64,000 nucleotides of DNA from Gemella massiliensis (GCF_900120125.1 NZ_LT635546.1:407343-471342); one strand, 5' to 3'; counted from the stretch's first letter, positions 18,912-27,904 are shown. Notes: generated by a model not told the origin, from the sequence alone. Translations and numbers: made by a program.

Positions 18912-21129
18912 AAAAACTACAACAAAGAAAAAAACAAAACAAGTAAAAACACAAAAGATAGGAGCAATACCTAAAAAGAAAAAATCTGCAAAAACAAAAA
19001 AATCATCGAAAAAAAATAATATTCCTACACTTTCTAAAGAAACATATCGTTCAATATTTTTTATGATTTCTATCATTATAGTAATTTTATCAGTTTTACA
19101 AATGGGAGTTATTGGGAAATTTTTTGATGCTGTATTTAAATACTGTTTTGGTAATTTTAGCTATCTGTTGTATTTAATATTAGCCAGTATTCCGATATAT
19201 CATGTAATTAACAAAAAATTGAAATCACCAATTTTTCTTATTGTAATATTAGTACTTATTGACTTTTTATTCCAACTAATTTTAATTGGTAATAAAGATA
19301 TGAACTATATCAATTTTAATGATATTTATAATGATAAAGTATCACTTTATGGCGGTGGAGTGATTTCATATTTTCCTGTAAAATTACTTATATACTTATT
19401 ATCATATTACGGAGCGCTACTCGTTGTTATTTCAGTGATAATCACAACAATAATACTATACCTGAATATTCATCATCGAATGTTTGTTCTAAAAGTAAAA
19501 AATACCATACAAAACGCATTTGATAAAAATGTATATGAGTCGGAAAGTGAAAATAAAGATGATTATGAAGTAATAATTTCTGAGAATGATAAGATAATAG
19601 AAAATTCCAATGAGAAACGCTATAATAAAATAAAAAATAAAGAATTGGAAGTTGACATAAGAGAATTTAATGAAGAAGTTTCTGAGTTTGATAATGTAAA
19701 AAAAGAAGAAGAATCTTATGATAGTTATATTTTACCTTCCATATCCTTGCTTAACAATCCTACAAAACAACAAACTATAACTAAAAGCGATGTCGTTAAA
19801 AAATCAAAAATTTTGCAAAGTACTTTTAACAACTTCGGTATAGAAGTAAAAATTGTTAAGGCTATAGTCGGCCCATCAATTACACAGTTTCAAATTTTAC
19901 CAACACCAGGTACAAAAGTAAGTAAAATTGTTAATTTAAGCAATGATATTGCGCTAAATTTAGCAGCAAAAGATGTTCGTATTGAGGCTCCAATTCCGGG
20001 TAAATCACTTATAGGTATAGAAATTCCGAATACAATTAATGAACTTGTAACAATGAAAGAAGTATTTGTTAACAGTAAGGATAACTCACCATTATCAGTG
20101 GCTTTGGGTAAAGATGTTTCAGGAGAAGCTATCTTTACACGTTTGGACAAAACACCTCATTTACTTATTGCAGGATCTACCGGCAGTGGTAAGTCGGTTT
20201 GTGTAAATACAATAATAACCAGTATTTTACTCAAAAATAAACCTGACAAAGTTAAATTGATAATGATTGATCCTAAAATGGTAGAACTTTCCATTTACGA
20301 TGGTATTCCACATCTACTAACGTCGGTTGTTACCGATCCGTTAAAGGCTGCCGATGTATTACATAAGGTTGTTCTTGAAATGGAAAATAGATATCGTGAA
20401 TTTTCACGTGCTAGAGTTAGAAATATGGAAGGCTATAATAAAATAGCCGAAAAAGATCCGGATTATAAAAAATTACCATATATTGTCGTTATAATTGACG
20501 AGCTTGCTGATTTGATGATGGTTTCATCGAAAGAGGTGGAAGAATCAATAGCACGAATAGCACAAAAAGCACGTGCTGCAGGTATTCATATGATTATTGC
20601 CACACAACGTCCATCGGTTGATGTTATTACGGGGGTAATTAAAACAAATATTCCATCACGTATAGCTTTTGCGGTAAGTTCCAGTGTTGATTCAAGGACT
20701 ATACTTGATAAATCAGGTGCTGAAACATTGCTTGGTAAAGGCGATATGCTTTATCTGTCAGCCGATTCAAATAAACCTGTACGTATCCAAGGTGCTTATT
20801 TATCAGATGAAGAAGTTGAAAAGGTAGTAGATTATGTAAAAAGTCAGTCAAAAGCACAATATGATCCAAATATGACACCAAGTGAAACAACAAAGGAAAA
20901 TAACGGGGTAGGTAATAATGAAATAGATCCCCTTTATAAAGAAGTGCTACTATTTATCGCAAAAACACAAAAAGCATCTGCATCACTATTGCAAAGAAGG
21001 TTTAAAATAGGTTATAATAGAGCTGCACGTATTGTTGAAATGTTGGAAGATGATGGTTACATAGGCCCGGCAGATGGTGCAAAACCTAGAAAGGTTTTTT
21101 TAGAAAAAGAATTTTCGGAAGATAACTAA
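18901..21129 (+). CDS. ftsK: DNA translocase FtsK/SpoIIIE
   Basis: It pumps chromosomal DNA through the closing septum and activates Xer recombination at dif. A very basic Lys/Thr N-terminus is followed by four membrane spans (about 45-200), an acidic linker, the alpha-beta motor with Walker A GSTGSGKS and Walker B VVIIDELADLMM, and a C-terminal winged-helix gamma domain (about 665-730, LLQRRFKIGYNRAARIVEMLE) that reads polarity sequences. TTG 18901 is chosen as start because GGAAGGAGAG lies directly upstream; this gives 742 residues. Its position 2.6 kb from xerS and the dif-like site fits its role. Confidence 0.94.
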   Translation: MSTKKTTTKKKTKQVKTQKIGAIPKKKKSAKTKKSSKKNNIPTLSKETYRSIFFMISIIIVILSVLQMGVIGKFFDAVFKYCFGNFSYLLYLILASIPIYHVINKKLKSPIFLIVILVLIDFLFQLILIGNKDMNYINFNDIYNDKVSLYGGGVISYFPVKLLIYLLSYYGALLVVISVIITTIILYLNIHHRMFVLKVKNTIQNAFDKNVYESESENKDDYEVIISENDKIIENSNEKRYNKIKNKELEVDIREFNEEVSEFDNVKKEEESYDSYILPSISLLNNPTKQQTITKSDVVKKSKILQSTFNNFGIEVKIVKAIVGPSITQFQILPTPGTKVSKIVNLSNDIALNLAAKDVRIEAPIPGKSLIGIEIPNTINELVTMKEVFVNSKDNSPLSVALGKDVSGEAIFTRLDKTPHLLIAGSTGSGKSVCVNTIITSILLKNKPDKVKLIMIDPKMVELSIYDGIPHLLTSVVTDPLKAADVLHKVVLEMENRYREFSRARVRNMEGYNKIAEKDPDYKKLPYIVVIIDELADLMMVSSKEVEESIARIAQKARAAGIHMIIATQRPSVDVITGVIKTNIPSRIAFAVSSSVDSRTILDKSGAETLLGKGDMLYLSADSNKPVRIQGAYLSDEEVEKVVDYVKSQSKAQYDPNMTPSETTKENNGVGNNEIDPLYKEVLLFIAKTQKASASLLQRRFKIGYNRAARIVEMLEDDGYIGPADGAKPRKVFLEKEFSEDN

Positions 21130-21189
21130 TAAATTTTATTTACATATATTAAATTATGTTAACTTAAATAATATTAAGAGGTACAAATA

Positions 21190-21882
21190 ATGAAAAAAAA
21201 TAATAAATTATTATCAGGAATACTTGTTGCATTATTATTTATTATAGGAGGGCTTTCTGCCTACGCATATAATAAAGAACAAAGCTATAAAAATAATAAA
21301 CCTGTAACAAGTAATAATAATTCTCAAGAAACAGCTAACACAAAATTTATAAATAATAGTTTGAATAAGTTTAACGAAGTAGATACATTAGACAAAAAAG
21401 TATCTGAACTTAAAACATTACTTGATAAAAAAGATGAGATAACTTCTAAAAATAAAGATGACGAAATTAAATTATTTAATGATGTGCTTAAACAAATGCG
21501 TACTAGTTTATCATCTTTAATAGAAAAAGAAATTCAGAATAATACATTATCACAAGTAGATAAACAAGATAGTGAAAAAGTTAATTCGGCTAAAGATAGT
21601 TTAAATGCGTTACAAGCAATTATTGAAAAAGAAAAAACCGTGATATATGAAAATGAAGGAGACGGTGCAACGACATTAACAACAATAGCAAATGTACTGG
21701 TAGCAAATAATGAAGTTCTTGCAGCAGCCAGTGCACAGCAAGCTGCACCTTCTACGCAAACACAAGACCAAACTAACGGTCAAACAGCTCAAGGACAAAC
21801 AACACCGCCTGTTGTTACTCCTACTCAACCTGCAAGACAAAACTCAGGTGCGACTGTGCCTAATAATCAAAAGAGCCAATAA
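21190..21882 (+). CDS. Hypothetical membrane-anchored or exported protein, 230 aa
   Basis: The family is not recognised. A positively charged N-terminus and one hydrophobic helix (9-28) form a signal peptide or anchor. Then come an Asn/Ser linker, a charged, probably coiled-coil central part (about 55-145), an Ala-rich helix (160-185) and a Gln/Thr/Pro-rich low-complexity tail (185-230). No lipobox Cys or LPXTG motif is seen. AGAGGT precedes the ATG. A strong bidirectional terminator follows. An extracytoplasmic structural or cell-wall-associated role is plausible but unproven. Confidence 0.65.
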   Translation: MKKNNKLLSGILVALLFIIGGLSAYAYNKEQSYKNNKPVTSNNNSQETANTKFINNSLNKFNEVDTLDKKVSELKTLLDKKDEITSKNKDDEIKLFNDVLKQMRTSLSSLIEKEIQNNTLSQVDKQDSEKVNSAKDSLNALQAIIEKEKTVIYENEGDGATTLTTIANVLVANNEVLAAASAQQAAPSTQTQDQTNGQTAQGQTTPPVVTPTQPARQNSGATVPNNQKSQ

Positions 21883-21896
21883 TATGCTTAATTAAT

Positions 21897-21945
21897 AAAA
21901 CAATGAGAAAACCATTACTTTAAAGGTTTTCTCATTGTTTTTATA
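21897..21945. terminator. Strong rho-independent terminator
   Basis: CAATGAGAAAACC at 21901-21913 is exactly complementary to GGTTTTCTCATTG at 21925-21937, loop of 11 nt, followed by TTTTTATA. A-rich sequence on the left could let it work in both directions. Confidence 0.85.
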
Positions 21946-21974
21946 TTGTAGCTAATCATTGTTTATGTTATAAT
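21946..21974 (+). promoter_or_regulatory. Promoter for pgsA
   Basis: TATAAT at 21969-21974 preceded by TGT (extended -10), with a weak -35 TTGTAG at 21946-21951 and a 17-nt spacer. Confidence 0.6.
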
Positions 21975-22027
21975 AAATTAGTACATTAAAAAAGATAAAA
22001 CAAAAGTCAGAAGGATAAGTAATTACG

Positions 22028-22597
22028 ATGAATCTACCAAACAAAATAACATTATTTAGAACAATTTTAATACCGGTTTTTATAATTTTTTTACTAATTG
22101 ATATGGGTGGTTCTATATCAATAATAAATGGGAGATCTATTAAGTTAAACACTTTTATTGCCGCTTTAATATTTATTTTTGCTTCTATAACAGATTTTGT
22201 TGATGGTTATTTAGCAAGAAAATATAATCTTATAACAAATATGGGGAAATTTTTAGATCCGCTAGCGGATAAACTGCTTGTAGGAAGTGCATTTATTGTA
22301 ATGGTTGAACTGGGGATGATGCACAGTTGGATGGTTGTTGTCGTTATTGCAAGAGAGTTTGCTGTAACAGGGCTTCGACTATTGGCGGTGGAAAAAGGTG
22401 AAGTTATACCTGCCGGTGTACTGGGAAAATTGAAGACAGTAAGTCAATTGGTAGCTATTATACTTATTTTGCTGGGGAATCCTATTTTTAATACGTGGAA
22501 TTTTGAATTAGATTATATTTTACTTTGGATTTCCGTTATTTTAACTATCCTTTCAGGTTTGGAATATTTTAAGAATTCTATACATGTTTTTAAATAA
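22028..22597 (+). CDS. pgsA: CDP-diacylglycerol-glycerol-3-phosphate 3-phosphatidyltransferase
   Basis: PgsA makes phosphatidylglycerolphosphate, the committed step to phosphatidylglycerol and cardiolipin, in the membrane. The CDP-alcohol phosphotransferase motif D-G-x2-A-R-x8-G-x3-D-x3-D is exact (DGYLAR to GKFLDPLADK, about 58-80). Four to six membrane spans are visible in 189 residues. AAGGAT precedes the ATG. In bacilli pgsA lies close to recA-region genes; here it is the last + strand gene before the strand switch. Confidence 0.95.
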   Translation: MNLPNKITLFRTILIPVFIIFLLIDMGGSISIINGRSIKLNTFIAALIFIFASITDFVDGYLARKYNLITNMGKFLDPLADKLLVGSAFIVMVELGMMHSWMVVVVIAREFAVTGLRLLAVEKGEVIPAGVLGKLKTVSQLVAIILILLGNPIFNTWNFELDYILLWISVILTILSGLEYFKNSIHVFK

Positions 22598-22646
22598 ACA
22601 AAATCGCAGAAGATATAATTGATAAATTCTTCTGCGATTTTGTTTG
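22597..22646. terminator. Bidirectional terminator between convergent pgsA and xerS
   Basis: CAAAATCGCAGAAGA at 22599-22613 is exactly complementary to TCTTCTGCGATTTTG at 22628-22642, with A and T runs on the two sides. Confidence 0.85.
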
Positions 22647-22674
22647 AAAACTATTTAAAATGTTTAAAGCGATA

Positions 22675-23727
22675 TTATTCATCAAGTTTGTCAATAGATT
22701 GTTTTATTATCTTTTTAGATTCATTAATGTAAAGCATAGAAGTATCACTGTTTGAATGACCCATTTGAGTCATTATAATTGGAATATTACCATTTGTTTT
22801 TAATGCTAATTTTGTACCGTAACTATGGCGGAGTTTATGTGGTGACATTGGAACATTAAATGCGTCGGTATATTTCATTACTAACTTTTGAATAGCACGA
22901 ATTGAAAGTCCGGTTTTATTTTTAGATGTAAAAACAAAATCTTCACTTGTTGGTTTTAATGCCAATGAATTAAAATATATATTCAATTTAGTGAGAGCAG
23001 ATTCCGGTATAATTACCGTATCTGTTTTATTTCCTTTACGAATTACATTAATTTCACTATTAAGAAAATCAATATCTTTCACTTTAAGATTAGCCAACTC
23101 ATTAACACGAATACCACTTTTTAAGAAAAGGGTGAGGATAGCTATATCTCTTGTTTTATCACGTAAAAAAAATATTTTAGCATGTTTAGAAAGTGTATTT
23201 TCATATTGATTTTCGACAAAATCAAGAAATTCTTCATCTTGCGAATCAAGAAAAATTTTTTCTGATATTTTTTTTGAACGTGAAGATAATGTTTCTTTAA
23301 CACGTGTAATAGGTATTTTAAGCATAACATTACGCTCAAAATAAGCACGCCCTTGTTCATTTTCACTCGTTACAGTAAGAAATTTATAAAGAGAACGCAT
23401 AGCAGCTTTATAATTGTTTATTGTTGTTTGTGTACGATATTTACCGTTTATTGCTTCACGAGAAAGATATTTAAAATAACTTTCCATTTCTTTTTTTGAG
23501 ATATTTTCTAATGTAGAGAGTTCTACATTTTTAATTATATCAGCATGAGAAATAGTTTCACTAATTAACCAAGAAAGAAAATTTTTATATGTTTCTAAAT
23601 ATCTATGCAACGTAAGTGGCGATAAAATATAATAATAAGTATCAATAAAATCCTCAATATAATCAGGAAATTCAGGAATGAGTTTATTTATTTTTTGACG
23701 GTAATAATCACGTTGATTGCGTACCAC
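22675..23727 (-). CDS. xerS: Tyrosine recombinase XerS
   Basis: This 350-residue tyrosine recombinase matches the single-subunit XerS of streptococci and lactococci in length and in N-terminal layout. XerS resolves chromosome dimers at dif with FtsK. All catalytic residues are present: Arg207 (SGIRVNELANL), Lys231, His297 and Arg300 (SPHKLRHSYG), His324 (MGHSNSDTS) and nucleophile Tyr333. The GTG start is supported by AAAGGAG 10 nt upstream. It is preceded by its own promoter and by a dif-like 28-mer in the leader. It is the first - strand gene after a 22.6-kb block of + strand genes. Confidence 0.88.
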   Translation of the reverse strand: MVRNQRDYYRQKINKLIPEFPDYIEDFIDTYYYILSPLTLHRYLETYKNFLSWLISETISHADIIKNVELSTLENISKKEMESYFKYLSREAINGKYRTQTTINNYKAAMRSLYKFLTVTSENEQGRAYFERNVMLKIPITRVKETLSSRSKKISEKIFLDSQDEEFLDFVENQYENTLSKHAKIFFLRDKTRDIAILTLFLKSGIRVNELANLKVKDIDFLNSEINVIRKGNKTDTVIIPESALTKLNIYFNSLALKPTSEDFVFTSKNKTGLSIRAIQKLVMKYTDAFNVPMSPHKLRHSYGTKLALKTNGNIPIIMTQMGHSNSDTSMLYINESKKIIKQSIDKLDE

Positions 23728-23755
23728 TATTATATTTCTCCTTTACACAATAATT

Positions 23756-23783
23756 TATGCATATAATATGTATTATGCGAACA
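23756..23783 (-). other. dif: Candidate dif recombination site
   Basis: Read on the - strand, the 28-mer divides as TGTTCGCATAA, TACATA, TTATATGCATA (11-6-11). The left half and centre closely follow classical dif (consensus half-site nnTnCGCATAA and right half starting TTAT). The arms are an imperfect inverted repeat. It lies 28 bp upstream of the xerS start codon, where streptococcal difSL also resides, and at the point where gene orientation flips. It partly overlaps the expected transcription start of xerS. Confidence 0.7.
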
Positions 23784-23788
23784 ATTAT

Positions 23789-23817
23789 ATTATAATATAT
23801 ATAAATTATTTTTTCAA
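23789..23817 (-). promoter_or_regulatory. Promoter for xerS
   Basis: On the - strand: TTGAAA (23812-23817), 17-nt spacer, TATAAT (23789-23794). The dif-like site begins just after the -10, so recombinase binding could feed back on expression. Confidence 0.7.
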
Positions 23818-23879
23818 CTCTTTTAATCACTATTAGATTTTTAATTTCAAATTTTAATACCTCAAAATTTAAGATTACA

Positions 23880-23917
23880 AAGTAAAAAACTACCTAAGAT
23901 AATCTTAGATAGTTTAA
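23880..23917 (-). terminator. Terminator of rpmB
   Basis: On the - strand AAACTATCTAAGA (23903-23915) pairs with TCTTAGGTAGTTT (23887-23899), with a T run after it. Confidence 0.8.
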
Positions 23918-23930
23918 AGTCTATTGCTAA

Positions 23931-24119
23931 TTATACACGCTCAACTTTTCCAGATTTTAAAGCTCTAGCAGAAACCCAAACTTTTTTAGGTTGTCCATCT
24001 ACTAAAATTGTTACTTTTTGTAGATTAGCTTTGAATTTTCTTTTTGATGCGTTCATCGCATGTGAACGAGTATTTCCTGAACGTGCTTTACGTCCGGTAA
24101 CGTAACAAACTTTTGCCAT
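23931..24119 (-). CDS. rpmB: 50S ribosomal protein L28
   Basis: This 62-residue L28 (bL28) has the signature [21 protein letters not shown] and [11 protein letters not shown]. It lacks the two CxxC pairs of the zinc-binding form, so it is the C-minus type. AGGAGG precedes the ATG. It is monocistronic, with its own promoter (24180-24208) and terminator. Confidence 0.97.
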   Translation of the reverse strand: MAKVCYVTGRKARSGNTRSHAMNASKRKFKANLQKVTILVDGQPKKVWVSARALKSGKVERV

Positions 24120-24179
24120 GAATTAATCCTCCTTTTTGGAAATAGTTTATTCATAACATTTACTACATACACAAAATAT

Positions 24180-24208
24180 AATATACCATATACTAACACG
24201 TATAGCAA
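24180..24208 (-). promoter_or_regulatory. Promoter for rpmB
   Basis: On the - strand: TTGCTA (24203-24208), 17-nt spacer, TATATT (24180-24185) preceded by TGG (extended -10). Confidence 0.65.
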
Positions 24209-24232
24209 GTGATATTGTTTATAATTTTTAAA

Positions 24233-25633
24233 TTAACTGAATTGAACCAATAATAAAACTATTACAAACGCAATTATACTGGCGACACTTGTACCAAAAG
24301 TCCATGTCTTAAATGTTGACTTTAAATCAAGGTTTAAATATTGTTTGAATAGTCAAAAACCCGGATCGTTAACATGAGAACAAAACATACTTCCAGCTGC
24401 AATGCTAAGCATAACCAAAGTTGCAGGATAATTTATACTATTAATCATCGGTTCTACTATTGCCAATGTTGTGATAGCAGATACCGTACTGCTTCCTAGA
24501 GTAATCCTTAATATCGCAGCAACCACGAAACTAATAAGTAATACTGAAATATTAAGTTTTGATGTTATACTAACTATCTCTTCAGTAACCTTTGCATCTA
24601 TTAAAATCTGTTTTAACCCCCCTGCTGCTCCATTAATTAATAACACTGTTGCTATAGATTTTGCAGATAGGGTTAAATCATTAGAAATTTGAGAAATTTT
24701 TTGCCCTCTCATTATTCCTAATCTTACTATTGCTATGATAAGAGTGATTATAAGAGCCGAAATAGGATTAGAAATCAACTTCAAATATGAATTTACCGTC
24801 TTTGGTAGACTTATCATTGATATTATCAACTGTGGTATTGTTATTAAAATAACCGGCAGTAATAAAATAAAAATAGAAATAGAAAAGCTAATGCTACTAT
24901 CAGTATTATCAAAACTCAATTCATTTTTTTGCTTTGTTTTTTGCTCTGAACTAGTAAGAGTAATTTTAGTTAATAACACACCACTTATTATTACCGTTGG
25001 AATAGCCACTATTAAACCATAGTACATAACTTCAGTGATTTGTAAATTAAAACTTTTTACTATAATACTTGGACTGGGATGTGGTGGAAATAACGCATGT
25101 ATTGTTAAAATAGAGATACCGGTAGGAAGTGCTAACCAAAGTTTATTGACATTTTAGTGTTTTGCAATATTGAGAACTATTGGAATAATCAAAATAAATG
25201 CTACATCAAAAAATAATGAAAAACTAATACACATACCGGCAACAATAAGACCCCATTGAATACCTTTAACACCAAAAAAGTCAATTAAGCGTGTTGCGGT
25301 AATTTCTGCTACTTTTGAAGTATTCAGTAAAGAACCCAACATAGCCCCTAATCCTAAAATAAGTGATAGATGACCTAGTAATACACCATTCCCCTTTTCT
25401 ACAGTATCAATAATTTCTATCGGTGATAATCCGAGAATTAATCCTAGAATAATTGAAATTAATAAAATAGATATAAACGGTTCAACGTTTAATTTAGTTA
25501 TTAATATAATCAATGCTATAATCCCAATAAAAACCGTAAATAACCGTATTGAATTATTTAATATAAGCACTGTTGATATTATTAAAAATAATATGCTAAT
25601 AATAGATAACTTATTTTTTTTTAACATACTCAC
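24233..25633 (-). pseudogene. GntP-family gluconate/H+ symporter, broken by two in-frame stop codons
   Basis: The frame from 25633 encodes a GntP/gluconate permease-like protein of about 466 codons, the normal family size, but it is interrupted by TAA at 25156-25154 and TGA at 24355-24353. No frameshift is needed: the three segments are in one frame. Family landmarks survive, including LGLILGLSPIE near the N-terminus, PPHPSP after the first stop and FCSHVNDPGF, where a conserved Trp codon has become TGA before LFKQY. The gene has a good AAGGAG site and a promoter-like TATAAT (25657-25662) with a palindromic AAACGTTT (25675-25682) over the -35 region. No kinase or regulator gene of a gluconate operon is adjacent. 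Confidence 0.85.
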
Positions 25634-25798
25634 TCCTTAAAATTTTTATAAAGTTTATTATAACATTTTTTCAAAAACGTTTCTAAAAATTGAATTGATA
25701 AGTAATTTAATATTAATTAACATTTAGATCATTTTACTATAAACATTATTTTATTATTTAATAACTTCACTTTGGAAAACTTTTTTCGCTTTACTAAC

Positions 25799-25827
25799 TT
25801 GTAAATTAAAAAAAAATATGTTATTAT
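25799..25827 (+). promoter_or_regulatory. Promoter for tetR-MATE pair
   Basis: TTGTAA (25799-25804), 17-nt spacer, TATTAT (25822-25827). A smaller inverted repeat TTTAC-N6-GTAAA overlaps the -35. Confidence 0.5.
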
Positions 25828-25840
25828 ATAATCAATTCAT

Positions 25841-25860
25841 TACCGAGGATAATCTCGGTA
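25841..25860 (+). promoter_or_regulatory. Perfect inverted repeat, probable TetR-family operator
   Basis: TACCGAG at 25841-25847 and CTCGGTA at 25854-25860, separated by GATAAT. It lies in the leader just after the -10 and 30 nt before the regulator's ATG, the standard place for autoregulation. It could also fold as an RNA hairpin. Confidence 0.55.
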
Positions 25861-25889
25861 TAATAAAAATTTATAAGTGGGAAAATATT

Positions 25890-26477
25890 ATGTCGGCAAA
25901 AAGATTAAAAAAAGAAGAAAGAAAAAAATTTATACAAGATATAGCAAAAGAATTATTTTTAGAAAAAGGATTTAAAAATACTACTATGCAAGATATAGTA
26001 GTTGCTTCTGAAATGTCTATTGGCGGTCTATACCACCATTATAAGAGTACAGGCGAAATACTTTACGATATAATGATAGAAGGGAATATCTACAGAAAAA
26101 ATATTATGTTTGAAAAAATTAATAATAATACAGTTACAAATAAATTATTAGCAGAATTAATAGTTGATAAAATGTTGGCTGATAATGAATTTACACCATT
26201 GTATGTTATGTTTTTACAACAATTAAATGAAGATGAAAGTTTAAAAAAACTTTTTGAAAAATTAAAAAAAGATTCTATAAATAGCCTTAAAAAATTTTTT
26301 GAGAAAATTGATTGTATTTGTTCTCTTGATGAAATACTTGAATTTATTACGTGTATAATTAATACTTCAGTGCTAGGGTGCGAATTAATTGATATTAGAA
26401 AAAATTTTATAAAAAATAGAAACCAGCTAGAATTTATGATTGAATCATATTTAACAAAAAATATTATTATAAAATAA
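25890..26477 (+). CDS. TetR/AcrR-family transcriptional regulator
   Basis: This 195-residue repressor has a TetR N-terminal helix-turn-helix (about 12-55): KKFIQDIAKELFLEKGFKNT then IVVASEMSIGGLYHHYKSTGE. The ligand-binding helical C-terminus is unassigned. The frame is open from 25818, but ATG 25890 is preferred since it puts the HTH at its normal N-terminal position and excludes the operator-like palindrome at 25841. A weak GTGGGA precedes it. It is followed after 21 nt by a MATE exporter, its likely target. Both are + strand genes among - strand neighbours. Confidence 0.88.
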   Translation: MSAKRLKKEERKKFIQDIAKELFLEKGFKNTTMQDIVVASEMSIGGLYHHYKSTGEILYDIMIEGNIYRKNIMFEKINNNTVTNKLLAELIVDKMLADNEFTPLYVMFLQQLNEDESLKKLFEKLKKDSINSLKKFFEKIDCICSLDEILEFITCIINTSVLGCELIDIRKNFIKNRNQLEFMIESYLTKNIIIK

Positions 26478-26498
26478 TCAATGAAAGGAATGATAAAT

Positions 26499-27830
26499 AT
26501 GGATAAAAATAGTAAGGAGTTACTAACTGCTACTCCACTTAATATTATGGTTAAATTATCTATCCCCGCAATTATTGGAATGATTGTTATAGGATTATAT
26601 CCTTTAATGGATGGTATATTTGCAGGACAACTTTTAGGGCAAGATGCAATGACCGCTGTAGGTGTTGCAATGCCTTTTACATACTTTAATACAGGAATTG
26701 CAACGTTAATCGGTGTAGGTTCCGCCTCTGTCTTATCTCGTGCTATAGGAGAAAGAAATCAAAACACTATCGATAAAATTATGAATAATTTACTTTATTG
26801 GGTTATTCTATTGTCAGTTATTATAACAATTATAGGTTTTTTATTTTCAAAACAATTTTTGAGTTTGGTAGGAGCAAGCGGAAATATATTAGATTTAGCT
26901 ACGCGTTATTTAAAAATTATATTTATAGGTTCTCTATTTGTCAATTTTGCTCAGGCAGCCAATATGGTTATGCGTGGTGAAGGATTAATGAAAAGAGCAA
27001 TGCTAATTATGGGAATTGGTGCTGTAATTAATATTATTTTAGACCCTATATTTATGATATCAATGGGAGATAGAGGAATTGAAGGTGCTGCCATTGCAAC
27101 TATTACAGCACAAATAATTCAAGCAATTATCACATTTTATTATTTTAAATATAAAAGTAATACTGTTAAAATTAATAAAATTATTAGTGAAACCAGTATT
27201 TATAAAGAAGTATTTTCTATTGGAGTATCTGCGATGTTAATGCAGGTTTTAACTATTATTCAGCAAAGTTTATTATACAATCAAGCATTCAGGTACGGTG
27301 AAGATGAAGCCGGATCAATAATGGCAGCTTCATTAAGAATATTGGCATTTTCATTTATTCCAATTTGGGGTATGAGCCAAGGACTACAACCGGCAATAGG
27401 AGCGAATTTCGGCGCAAAACAATATGATAGAGTCAGATCAATTTTTAAAATATTTACAATCTACTCTATTGTGTTAGCTGCTATTTTTTGGATACCATCA
27501 ATTATTTTTACTAAACCACTATTAAGTCTTTTTGGTTTAACAGGAAATTCTTTAATAAATGGAGTAACAAGTTTTAGAATACTTTATAGTGCTTTCATTT
27601 TATATGGAGTAATGATAATGTTACTAACATTTTTCCAAGCGATTGGTGATGCAAAATCTGCCGGACGCTTGGTAATGTTAAGACAAGTTATAATATTTGT
27701 ACCTGCGATGATAATATTACCAATGTTTTTCGGTCTTAAAGCAGTTTGGTTTACAACGCCGGTTATAGATATTTTAATCGTTGTTTTAGGTATGCTCACA
27801 TATTTAAAAACAATAAAAAAATTTAATTAA
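26499..27830 (+). CDS. MATE-family multidrug efflux transporter
   Basis: This is a 12-span Na+ or H+ coupled exporter of the NorM/DinF superfamily. Two homologous six-helix halves are visible, with the family-typical start LLTATPLNIMVKLSIPAIIG and the LYPLMDGIFAGQLLG loop. ATG 26499 gives 443 residues and is preferred over 26481, because AAAGGA at 26484-26489 is correctly spaced for it. Pairing with the upstream TetR gene suggests substrate-induced expression. The substrate is unknown. Confidence 0.92.
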   Translation: MDKNSKELLTATPLNIMVKLSIPAIIGMIVIGLYPLMDGIFAGQLLGQDAMTAVGVAMPFTYFNTGIATLIGVGSASVLSRAIGERNQNTIDKIMNNLLYWVILLSVIITIIGFLFSKQFLSLVGASGNILDLATRYLKIIFIGSLFVNFAQAANMVMRGEGLMKRAMLIMGIGAVINIILDPIFMISMGDRGIEGAAIATITAQIIQAIITFYYFKYKSNTVKINKIISETSIYKEVFSIGVSAMLMQVLTIIQQSLLYNQAFRYGEDEAGSIMAASLRILAFSFIPIWGMSQGLQPAIGANFGAKQYDRVRSIFKIFTIYSIVLAAIFWIPSIIFTKPLLSLFGLTGNSLINGVTSFRILYSAFILYGVMIMLLTFFQAIGDAKSAGRLVMLRQVIIFVPAMIILPMFFGLKAVWFTTPVIDILIVVLGMLTYLKTIKKFN

Positions 27831-27854
27831 AATCCGTATTATTAAGGTATTGTA

Positions 27855-27900
27855 CATACAAAAATAACCATTTGAATTTACAAATGGTTATTTTTGTACA
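27855..27900. terminator. Bidirectional terminator between MATE gene and efp
   Basis: TACAAAAATAACCATTTG (27857-27874) and its exact complement at 27881-27898 form an 18-bp stem with a 6-nt loop. A and T runs within the stem ends allow termination in both directions. Confidence 0.85.
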
Positions 27901-27904
27901 ATAA

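Noticed and set aside
24353..25633. TAA/TGA in the gntP frame as programmed recoding or selenocysteine
   Set aside because: No stem-loop of SECIS type follows the TGA and two different stop codons are involved; nonsense mutations are simpler.
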